From Thermogemmatispora aurantia (GTDB lineage: Bacteria; Chloroflexota; Ktedonobacteria; Ktedonobacterales; Ktedonobacteraceae): a DNA stretch of 64,000 nucleotides. Below are positions 1-6,783 of the stretch, piece after piece. The stretch covers positions 400,613 to 464,612 of the forward strand of contig NZ_BKZV01000002.1 in the NCBI RefSeq assembly GCF_008974285.1, in the 5' to 3' direction. The notes under the pieces were generated by a model. That model saw only the letters and a list, made by a program, of their open reading frames with translations. It searched no databases and was not told the DNA's origin. How positions within the stretch are numbered: position 1 is the stretch's first letter; each line of letters starts with the position of its first letter. The translations under genes were made by a program, and so were the position numbers.

Positions 1-205
1 TCTTCCTCTTCCCTCTCTGCTGGCAGACCAGCCCCAGCTCTGCCGCCGTCTTGCCGTAGTACTCGCAGATCATTCGGATCGTATCCAGTCGCAGCGGGCG
101 CCCATGCTCCGCTGCCAGCAGCGTCCCTACTGCAATCCCTATCTTCCCCGCCTGCTCCCTCAAGCCCGCCAGCTCCTGCTCCCGCAGCTTTCGTAACAGG
201 CTCAT
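1..205 (-). CDS. HTH/TPR-type regulator, copy A (partial, runs off the left edge)
   Basis: Only the N-terminal ~68 codons are in the window. They encode the same start (MSLLRKLREQELAGLREQAG) and helix-turn-helix-like segment as the two complete copies to the right. The stretch is almost identical at DNA level to the start of copy B at 1271-1475, including silent positions. It lies 43 bp downstream of the stop of copy B, which is the same spacing that separates B from C, so it is the third member of a direct tandem array read from right to left. Whether the rest of the gene is intact cannot be seen. Confidence 0.8.
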   Translation of the reverse strand, partial: MSLLRKLREQELAGLREQAGKIGIAVGTLLAAEHGRPLRLDTIRMICEYYGKTAAELGLVCQQRGKRK

Positions 206-248
206 CCCTCCTCTTCTCTTCCTCTCGCTCCCTCAACAGGCTCTTCTG

Positions 249-1475
249 TTATGCCGATACCTCGACCTGCGCCGCCCACTCCTCTAGCTGCTTCACCTGC
301 GGCCAGCGCGCCTGCCCCTGCCTCAGCAACTGCCTGACCATCGCCAGCGCATAACGGCTGCCGCTTTGCTGCGCCGCCCCCAGACTTGCCCCTAGCGCTT
401 CCACAAATAGCTCCTGATCACTCAACGCTAACGCTACCGCCGCTCGCCTTGGCTGTAGCTCCGCCAGCGCTCTGCCTTTCGCTTGCGGCCACTGCGCCTC
501 GTAGAGCCGCTGGCTCTCTTCCAAAGCAGCCATCACACCCTGCGTTTGCCCCAGATTGATAAGAATCCGCACGCGTCGGAGAGGAATCGTATACGCAGGA
601 GCATCGGCTAGCCAGTAGCCCGGATCAGTAGCTGGTGAGGTTGAGGCATAGCGGTCTTCAGCAAGAGAGAGAGTCTTAAGCGCCTGGCGTGACTCTTGAA
701 GCAGGCTGTACGCCTCTGCCAGGCCACCAAGCAAATCGGATTCGAGCGCAGGGGACGCAGGCCCATCTTTGAGAGCCAGCCCGCGTTGAAAGCAGAGCAG
801 CGCCTTCTCTGGCCGCGGCCCGTACTGCTCCTTCCCGGGAGCCAGATTCCAGTTGTAGCCGTACCCCAAGTAATCGAGCACGGCCTTGGTGAGCAACGGG
901 TCTGGCGAGAGCTGAGCTTGCTGCTCAGCTTGCCGCAGATGATCCAGGCGCTTGTCTGGCCGCATTAGATGACGTGCCACCGTGGCTAGAATAAGGTGCA
1001 CCTCAGCCATCAGCGAGGCCCTTGTCTCCCGCTCCCCTTCGAAAGCTGGATGGCTCTCTAGAAATCGCAGGAGGAGGGCCGCCAGCCCGTGGATCGTCTC
1101 TACATGCTCTGCTAGTGAGGCTCTCCACAGCACCCCTAACAACGTCCGCGACACTCCGAGCGCTTCCGCTGTGGTATAGGGCAGAGCAGGAGACAAAAAG
1201 GCTAAGCCGCTCCCTGCCGTCAGGACATAGAGTGCATCGCGTCGCTTGATGTCGTCCTCCTTTGGGGCTGCCTTCCTCTTCCCTCTCTGCTGGCAGACCA
1301 GCCCCAGCTCTGCCGCCGTCTTGCCGTAGTACTCGCAGATCATTCGGATCGTATCCAGTCGCAGCGGGCGCCCATGCTCCGCTGCCAGCAGCGTCCCTAC
1401 TGCAATCCCTATCTTCCCCGCCTGCTCCCTCAAGCCCGCTAGCTCCTGCTCCCGCAGCTTTCGCAACAGGCTCAT
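249..1475 (-). CDS. HTH domain + TPR-like repeat regulator, copy B
   Basis: This is a 408-residue protein. Residues ~1-60 form a short helical DNA-binding-like segment (AVGTLLAAEHGRPLRLDTIR, then EYYGKTAAELGL) that resembles the second half of an XRE/Cro HTH. After a basic linker (QQRGKRK) and a hydrophobic patch (VLTAGSGLAFLSPAL), the remaining ~300 residues are all-helical and TPR-like, with blocks such as GPRPEKALLCFQRGLALKDG and LLGGLAEAYSLLQESRQALK. This layout recalls RRNPP-type regulators, in which a TPR domain senses a peptide, but no peptide gene is visible and the sensing role is only inferred. The gene is flanked by near-identical copies A and C. Its N-terminal ~90 residues match copy C almost perfectly, while the TPR part differs. 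Confidence 0.8.
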   Translation of the reverse strand: MSLLRKLREQELAGLREQAGKIGIAVGTLLAAEHGRPLRLDTIRMICEYYGKTAAELGLVCQQRGKRKAAPKEDDIKRRDALYVLTAGSGLAFLSPALPYTTAEALGVSRTLLGVLWRASLAEHVETIHGLAALLLRFLESHPAFEGERETRASLMAEVHLILATVARHLMRPDKRLDHLRQAEQQAQLSPDPLLTKAVLDYLGYGYNWNLAPGKEQYGPRPEKALLCFQRGLALKDGPASPALESDLLGGLAEAYSLLQESRQALKTLSLAEDRYASTSPATDPGYWLADAPAYTIPLRRVRILINLGQTQGVMAALEESQRLYEAQWPQAKGRALAELQPRRAAVALALSDQELFVEALGASLGAAQQSGSRYALAMVRQLLRQGQARWPQVKQLEEWAAQVEVSA

Positions 1476-1518
1476 CCCTCCTCTTCTCCTCCTCTCGCTC
1501 CCTTAACAGGCTCTTCTG

Positions 1519-2739
1519 TTATGCCGATACCTCGATCTGCGCCGCCCACTCCTCTAGCTGCTTCACCTGCGGCCAGCGCGCCTGCCCCTGCCTCAGCAAC
1601 TGCTTCACTTCCGCCCTCCCGTACCGGCTCCCACTCCTCTGCACCCCCTCCACACTCGCCTGCAGCGCCTCCACAAAGAGATCTTGATCCCCTAACGCCA
1701 GCGCGACCGCCATCCGCTTCGGCTGCAAATCGGCCAGCCCTCTCCCTCCTTGGCCGTGGACCTGGTAGAGCCGCTGACTCTCCTCCAACGCCGACAGCGC
1801 CTCTCTCGCCTGCCCCAGGTTCAACAGCACCCTCGCTCGGCAGAGAAGAGCCCCATAGGGGGGGCAATCCGCAAGGGTATAACCTGGATCGCCAGATGGC
1901 GAGACGCTCGCATAGCGCTCCTCTGCCAGCACTAGAGCCTTGGCAGCCTGCTTTGAGTCACGCAGGAGGCTACAAGCCTCTGCTAGTCCTCTAAGGAGGC
2001 TCGCCTCCAGCGCTGGCGAGGCCGGTCCCCCTCTGAGGGCCAGCCCACGCTGAAAGCAGAGCAGCGCCTTCTCTGGCCGCGGCCCGTAATCGTCTGTCCC
2101 AGGGGCAAGATTCCATGCATAGCTGAATCCCCAATAGTCGAGTACAACCCTGTGCGCCAGTGGATCATCAGCTAGAAGTGCAAAGCGCTCTGCTTGCTGC
2201 AAGTGCCCTATCCTCGCTTGTGGCAGCAGCAAATGCCGGGCCGTCGTGGCCAGAATGAGATGGACTTCCGCCATCAGCGAGGCCGCCGCTCTCTGCTCCT
2301 CTCTCAGCGCCGGATGACTCTCCAAAAAACTCAGCAAGACCTCTCCCAGCGTCTGGATTGCCTCCACCTGCTCTGAAAACGAGGCTCTCCACAGCACCCC
2401 TAACAACGTCCGCGACACTCCGAGCGCTTCCGCTGTGGTGTAGGGCAGAGCAGGAGACAAAAAGGCTAAGCCGCTCCCTGCCGTCAGGACATAGAGTGCA
2501 TCGCGTCGCTTGATGTCGTCCTCCTTCGGGGCTGTCTTCCTCTTCCCTCTCTGCTGGCAGACCAGCCCCAGCTCTGCCGCCGTCTTGCCGTAGTATTCGC
2601 AGATCAATCGGATCGTATCCAGTCGCAGCGGGCGCCCATGCTCCGCTGCCAGCAGCGTCCCTACTGCAATCCCTATCTTCCCCGCCTGCTCCCTCAAGCC
2701 CGCTAGCTCCTGCTCCCGCAGCTTTCGCAACAGGCTCAT
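1519..2739 (-). CDS. HTH domain + TPR-like repeat regulator, copy C (promoter-proximal)
   Basis: This 406-residue paralogue of copy B is the first gene of the array. I chose the start at MSLLRKL because it matches the starts of the other copies. The open frame extends 14 codons upstream (MVSFCGRV...), but no matching sequence exists before copies A and B. The N-terminal HTH-like segment and the C-terminal block (LLRQGQARWPQVKQLEEWAA) are nearly identical to copy B. The middle TPR-like part is clearly diverged, for example EQVEAIQTLGEVLLSFLESH against EHVETIHGLAALLLRFLESH. This suggests the ends are kept alike by gene conversion while the ligand-binding part drifts. A good promoter lies about 70 bp upstream. 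Confidence 0.8.
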   Translation of the reverse strand: MSLLRKLREQELAGLREQAGKIGIAVGTLLAAEHGRPLRLDTIRLICEYYGKTAAELGLVCQQRGKRKTAPKEDDIKRRDALYVLTAGSGLAFLSPALPYTTAEALGVSRTLLGVLWRASFSEQVEAIQTLGEVLLSFLESHPALREEQRAAASLMAEVHLILATTARHLLLPQARIGHLQQAERFALLADDPLAHRVVLDYWGFSYAWNLAPGTDDYGPRPEKALLCFQRGLALRGGPASPALEASLLRGLAEACSLLRDSKQAAKALVLAEERYASVSPSGDPGYTLADCPPYGALLCRARVLLNLGQAREALSALEESQRLYQVHGQGGRGLADLQPKRMAVALALGDQDLFVEALQASVEGVQRSGSRYGRAEVKQLLRQGQARWPQVKQLEEWAAQIEVSA

Positions 2740-2809
2740 CCCTTTCTCCTCTGCGCTTACTCTTCCACAAAAGGACACCAAGGGGCCTGAATTTCGTATT
2801 CCCTCTGAC

Positions 2810-2838
2810 AGTATAACAGCAGGTCATACCGAGTTCAA
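2810..2838 (-). promoter_or_regulatory. Promoter of the tandem HTH/TPR array
   Basis: Read on the minus strand, a -35 TTGAAC (2833-2838) and a -10 TATACT (2810-2815) are separated by exactly 17 bp. Transcription would start near 2803, leaving a leader of about 64 nt before the MSLLRKL start of copy C. No comparable box is present in the 43-bp spacers between the copies, so the array probably relies on this promoter. Confidence 0.6.
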
Positions 2839-2891
2839 GGCTTCCTTTTTTAACGGAAATGAACTTGAGACAAAGCTGTCACAAAACTCTC

Positions 2892-2920
2892 TTTACTGTG
2901 GCGGCAAAGCTGGCTATAGT
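2892..2920 (+). promoter_or_regulatory. Promoter of the 3.1-5.6 kb operon
   Basis: A TTTACT (-35, 2892-2897) and a TATAGT (-10, 2915-2920) are separated by 17 bp. The start site would be near 2927, giving a leader of about 170 nt before the start chosen for the next gene. Confidence 0.5.
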
Positions 2921-3099
2921 AGATTCGACAGCAGGTCAAGATATAGCTTCTTCATCGTATTAACCCTATCTTTCTCTAGAAAAAGGGTAAGGGAGACTAT
3001 TCACTCAAAACCAATGACGAGGCTTTTTCAATGCTCGATGATACTGCTGACCATACGTATCGACGTCAGGATGATCATCTAGAACAGGAGAGCCGCATC

Positions 3100-3468
3100 A
3101 TGGCCACCGCCCTTCTTTCTCGCGGCAGCGAGGTCCCCAGGCATCGCTGTCCTCGCTGTCGCGAAGCAGACTTCAGCCAGCGATCTTCCTTCAGTCAGTG
3201 CCGCCTACCCGAGAGCCGCCAGGACCATCTCAGCGCCCTGCGGGCCGAGCTAGGGGCAAGTGAGGAGACCGAGCACCTCATTGATTGGCTGCTTGACATG
3301 TGGGAAACCATCGACCTTCTCATCGCCCGCTTCGGGGCGGCGCGCGCCTGGCAGATCATCGCCACGCCCGCCGCCCTCTGGCCGCAACCCATCAGTAGCG
3401 AGGAGCTGGGCGCGCACCTGCACGGCGAAGAAAGCGCCCTTGCTGATCCGCCGACCGTCTACCCCTGA
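3100..3468 (+). CDS. Hypothetical protein with CxxC motif
   Basis: A 122-residue protein I do not recognise. A CPRC motif near the N-terminus (HRCPRCREADF) suggests a small metal or redox site. The rest is helical (EETEHLIDWLLDMWETIDLL) with no membrane segment. I chose the start at MATALL because AGGAG sits 9 bases upstream. The frame is open a further 23 codons to a possible ATG at 3031, which lacks a clear ribosome-binding site. It lies 18 bp upstream of a methyltransferase gene and is probably co-transcribed with it. Function unknown. Confidence 0.55.
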   Translation: MATALLSRGSEVPRHRCPRCREADFSQRSSFSQCRLPESRQDHLSALRAELGASEETEHLIDWLLDMWETIDLLIARFGAARAWQIIATPAALWPQPISSEELGAHLHGEESALADPPTVYP

Positions 3469-3486
3469 ATACAAAGGAGACTGAGC

Positions 3487-4404
3487 ATGTTCTTCATGCG
3501 CCTCAGGAAACGGTTGCGCTCCTCCCCGGCAGAGCCAGGGCAGGCCGTCGACGAGATCAACCAGACTGAAGCAGCGGTTCCAGACCACGAGAGCAATGGG
3601 CGTCGGCGCCTGTCAGACGTGCCCTACCTGCTACCCAAGGATCTGGACGAGATCAACCGTCTGGACTTTCAGCATTATGTCCTGCGCCTGGCTCTGGGAC
3701 GGCTCATCTTTGCCCCCGTCGACGAGCAGCTTCGGCAGGGCGGGCAGGTGCTCGACGTCGGCTGCGGAACGGGCCGCTGGGCCATCGAAATCGCCCGGCT
3801 CTACCCCCTGACTCACGTCACGGGCCTGGACCTGGAACAGGCCAAAGCGACGACGCCGCCTCCCAACTATCGCTTTATCCAGGGGAATCTCCTCCAGGGC
3901 CTGCCCTTCGCCGACAGCACCTTTCACTACACTCATCAGCGCTTCCTCGTGGCCGCCATTCCCCTGGAGCGCTGGCCGGGGGCGATCTGCGAGCTTTACC
4001 GCGTCACCGTCCCGGGCGGCTGGATCGAGCTGATCGAGCTTGGGGCCGAGACACGCAACGCTGGCCCTTGCCTGCAGCAGCTCATCGCCTGGGGGCGTCA
4101 GCTCGCAGCCCCGCGTGGCATCGACGGCACCCAGATGAGCCGCCTGGGCGAATGGCTCCAGCAGGCTGGCTGCCGTCAGATCTACACACACACCCTCTGG
4201 CTGCCCGTTGGTGCCTGGGCCGGGCGCCTGGGGCTCCTGTTCATGCGCGACCTCGCGGCAGGCTTCAATGGACTGGAAGCCCTGGCCGTCCGCGCATGCG
4301 GCATCACCCCCGAGCACTTTCGCCAGACCATCGCCGCCCTTGAGCAAGAGTGCAACCAGCACCAAACACGCTACGCCTGCTACCTGGCGGCAGGCCAGCG
4401 CTAA
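3487..4404 (+). CDS. SAM-dependent class I methyltransferase
   Basis: A 305-residue protein with a clear motif I, LDVGCGTGRWAIEIA, at about residues 89-103, which is the SAM-binding glycine loop. An acidic residue ending strand 2 (TGLDLE) and an acidic/proline loop (GLPFADSTFHY) follow, the order expected of the Methyltransf_11/25 fold. The N-terminal ~60 residues are polar, and the C-terminal half (PRGIDGTQMSRLGEWLQQAG) would form the substrate cap. The start has AAAGGAG 9 bases upstream. The substrate cannot be told from sequence. It sits in a short operon between the small CxxC protein and an HTH-only protein. Confidence 0.85.
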   Translation: MFFMRLRKRLRSSPAEPGQAVDEINQTEAAVPDHESNGRRRLSDVPYLLPKDLDEINRLDFQHYVLRLALGRLIFAPVDEQLRQGGQVLDVGCGTGRWAIEIARLYPLTHVTGLDLEQAKATTPPPNYRFIQGNLLQGLPFADSTFHYTHQRFLVAAIPLERWPGAICELYRVTVPGGWIELIELGAETRNAGPCLQQLIAWGRQLAAPRGIDGTQMSRLGEWLQQAGCRQIYTHTLWLPVGAWAGRLGLLFMRDLAAGFNGLEALAVRACGITPEHFRQTIAALEQECNQHQTRYACYLAAGQR

Positions 4405-4509
4405 GCCCAAGCGCAGCCGGAGAGCGCAGTCGGCCTGGTCACATCAGCTCTGTCCGCTCCCAGACCGAAGCCGAACAGCTGGAGAAGAAAGGAAGAAGAG
4501 GGGAAAAGC

Positions 4510-4818
4510 ATGAAAAGAACAGCTATGCGGCGACCCTATCACCGCGGGCCACGGGTCGCCAGTCCTGGCGGCCTCCGCCCGCAGGAATGGCGTGTTCTCA
4601 TCCTGGCCCGTCAAGGACTGGCCCGACGCCAAATTGCCGCCCAACTGGGTGTCAAAGTCGAGACTATCAACCTCTATTTCCAGCGCATCTACGAGACGCT
4701 TGGCGTTCACTCCTGGCGCCAGGCCATCGAGCAAGCGCCCTGGGAGAAATGCCCACTGGAAGCCCCGCCTGGCTCCCTGGAGCAGCAAGGACCCGCACAA
4801 GGGCCAGCAGACCCATAG
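4510..4818 (+). CDS. LuxR/GerE-type HTH DNA-binding protein, HTH only
   Basis: A 102-residue protein that is essentially one GerE-type helix-turn-helix. The run LRPQEWRVLILARQGLARRQ, then IAAQLGVKVETINLYFQRIY and ETLGV, matches the tetrahelical HTH of NarL/LuxR regulators at about residues 22-75. There is no receiver or ligand-binding domain in front. A Pro/Gln-rich tail follows. It probably regulates its own small operon or partners another regulator; this is inferred. An imperfect 11-bp tandem repeat begins at its 3' end. Confidence 0.75.
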   Translation: MKRTAMRRPYHRGPRVASPGGLRPQEWRVLILARQGLARRQIAAQLGVKVETINLYFQRIYETLGVHSWRQAIEQAPWEKCPLEAPPGSLEQQGPAQGPADP

Positions 4819-4850
4819 CAAACCCCATAGCAGACCCATAGCAGACTCAT
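4806..4850. repeat. Short tandem repeat, four ~11-bp units
   Basis: Four units of the form AGCAGACCCAT (the second is 12 bp, AGCAAACCCCAT) run end to end. The first unit overlaps the stop codon of the LuxR-type gene. Origin by slippage is likely. Confidence 0.7.
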
Positions 4851-5030
4851 CGCACCCCAGTCTCTGACGCTAGCTGCAGCAGAGGGCAGGGAAGCCAGTT
4901 TGTGGGCAGGCCCTGGGCGGACGCCCCAGGCGCGCCGGCATGAGGCGAACGTCCAGGCGCCCACCTGCTCAGCCAGGGCACGCCACGCAACCCAAGGATC
5001 ATCAGCAGAAGCAGAAGAGGAGTTGACGTC

Positions 5031-5567
5031 ATGCCATTACGCCCAGAAGATGCCCGCTTCGCCATCGGCCTCGACCTCATCCTCACCGACGCGGATCGCA
5101 GCCAGATTGCCCTGATCTTGCGCGCGGACGAGCAACGTTACGCCCTGCTGGGAGAAAAAATGCGCTGGGGAGAGCGCGCTGATCAGGCTTTTCTGCGCGC
5201 CTTGCGCGAAGAGCTGGGCCTGACAAAGATCCTGCCCAGCCGCGTCAATGGCGAACTCAACCGCAAGCTGCAGGCCAGCGGCATCCTGTGCTGGCAACTC
5301 GCCGGACTCTTTGGTCTCCTGCGGCCCGAACGCGATCCCCGCTTTCTCCAGGCCCCGCTGGCCGAGCGCGCGCAGGTCCTCTCGCTGGCCTATCTGGTCG
5401 ACTGCGATCTGAGCCGCCTTCAGCAGGTCGTCAAGCCGGGGAACAGCGTCCTGCGGCTGGAGATTTTCAGCCTGACCGCGCTGCCCACCCTCTTTCTCGA
5501 CCATGCCGAGCTGATCAGACACATCCTTGAGGCCGAGCGACGCGGAGAGCTGCCGCTGATCCGTTAG
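5031..5567 (+). CDS. Nudix-fold protein with degenerate Nudix box
   Basis: A 178-residue protein. Residues 48-64 (E-x7-RALREELGL) follow the Nudix box GX5EX7REUXEEXGU closely. However, the first Glu of the RE pair is Ala57, and the upstream Gly-x5 spacing is off by one. The two metal-binding glutamates of the EE pair (60, 61) are kept. The N-terminal strand (FAIGLDLILTDADRSQIALI) fits the Nudix beta sheet. It may hydrolyse a nucleoside-diphosphate-linked compound or may only bind one. A GAGGAG lies 8 bases before the start. It is the last gene of the 3.1-5.6 kb cluster and converges on coxM. Confidence 0.65.
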   Translation: MPLRPEDARFAIGLDLILTDADRSQIALILRADEQRYALLGEKMRWGERADQAFLRALREELGLTKILPSRVNGELNRKLQASGILCWQLAGLFGLLRPERDPRFLQAPLAERAQVLSLAYLVDCDLSRLQQVVKPGNSVLRLEIFSLTALPTLFLDHAELIRHILEAERRGELPLIR

Positions 5568-5631
5568 TCCGCTCGCTCAGCCGGGTAGCAAGCCAGACGA
5601 GGGCCGGCCCCCTCACCTTCTTGCTAACGCA

Positions 5632-5678
5632 GAGGACCCTGAGCGGAGCCTGCTCGGGCTGGCCCGCCCAGGGTCCTC
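5632..5678. terminator. Hairpin between convergent genes
   Basis: A perfect 10-bp inverted repeat, GAGGACCCTG (5632-5641) and CAGGGTCCTC (5669-5678), has a 27-nt loop that itself can pair (GAGC/GCTC). It sits between two converging genes. There is no U-tract, so factor-independent termination is uncertain. Confidence 0.45.
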
Positions 5679-5745
5679 AAGTCCCGCGCCCAGCCAGTCA
5701 TGGACCGGTGGTGGGGGATAGGAGTCGCCGCATAGATGCCGATGC

Positions 5746-6615
5746 TTAGCCGCGCGCGCGCTCGGCAGCCTTCAGAATGGCACGGCGCGCCATCACAGCG
5801 GCCATCTGCGCCCGATACTGTTTTGAACCGTGGATATCCTCCATCAGCTCCAGGCCCTCAGCGGCATGGCTGGCCGCCTCGGCCACCGTTGCCTCATTCA
5901 GTTGCTTGCCCACCAGGGCCGCCTCCACCGCCGAGGCCCGTGTCGGCATCGTCCCGGCCCCCGTAATCACCACACTGGCCGCCGTGCAGGCGCCATCGGC
6001 CCCCAGCGTCACCACCGCCGCACAGCCCGCGACCGCATAGTGCGACGCCTTATTGGCCAGCTTCGTGTAGGCGCTGCCCGTGCGCGCCGGCGGCAGCGGG
6101 AAACGAATCTCCGTCACCATCTCGCCCGGCTCCAGGGCCGTCGTGAAGGTCCCCAGGAAGAAATCATCCGCCGCGACCGTTCGCTCCCCATTGGGGCCGC
6201 GCACACGAATCTCCGCCTTCAAGGCCCGCACCGCCCCCGGCATGTCTGCCGACGGATCAGCATGCGAAATACTGCCGCCGATCGTCCCCCGATTGCGCAC
6301 CTGCGGATCACCGATCACCGAAGCGCACTCGGGCAAGAGGGCAAAATGCCGGCGCAAGACCTCCGAGCGCTCAATCGTCGCATAGGTCGTCAAGGCACCC
6401 ACCGCCACCACATTGCCCTCTTCTCGAATATAAGAAAGGCCCGGAATACGGCCAATATCGATCAAGTGAGCCGGCTGAGCCAGACGCAGCTTCATCGTTG
6501 GGATCAGACTATGGCCGCCGGCCAGCAGCTTGGCATCATCACCGTACTGCGAGAGCAGGGCAATGGCCTCATCCACCGAGGACGCAGGATGATACTCAAA
6601 CGTGGCAGGAATCAT
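5746..6615 (-). CDS. coxM: Molybdenum hydroxylase FAD subunit (CoxM-type)
   Basis: A 289-residue medium subunit of the xanthine oxidase / CO dehydrogenase family. It binds FAD and passes electrons from the Fe-S subunit onward. The two FAD-loop signatures are present: AGGHSLIP near residue 32 and TIGGS near residue 110, followed by HADPSADMPG. The length is typical (~280-295). It is the last gene of the S-L-M operon, 168 bp after coxL. GGAGGAG precedes the start. Like its partners it acts in the cytoplasm or at the membrane face. The substrate is undecided because the large subunit is form II. Confidence 0.9.
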   Translation of the reverse strand: MIPATFEYHPASSVDEAIALLSQYGDDAKLLAGGHSLIPTMKLRLAQPAHLIDIGRIPGLSYIREEGNVVAVGALTTYATIERSEVLRRHFALLPECASVIGDPQVRNRGTIGGSISHADPSADMPGAVRALKAEIRVRGPNGERTVAADDFFLGTFTTALEPGEMVTEIRFPLPPARTGSAYTKLANKASHYAVAGCAAVVTLGADGACTAASVVITGAGTMPTRASAVEAALVGKQLNEATVAEAASHAAEGLELMEDIHGSKQYRAQMAAVMARRAILKAAERARG

Positions 6616-6783
6616 CAGACATCTCCTCCTCGCATCGTACGTCAGTCAGTCAGCCAGGGCGAGGGAGCGCAGACCAGCCAGAGAGAGCCGATCGACGGCC
6701 TGCCCACCTGCCGGACCGCCTGCCCATCCCTGGCCCTGGCCTTCATCAGCGACGTTTGTCAGGGCAACAGCTTACAGGCAGCT

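Larger units (their letters stand above)
2740..3099. other. Divergent intergenic region
   Basis: This is 360 bp between the leftward regulator array and the rightward small operon. It holds two back-to-back promoter candidates (minus strand 2810-2838, plus strand 2892-2920). No RNA gene is recognisable. Confidence 0.6.
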
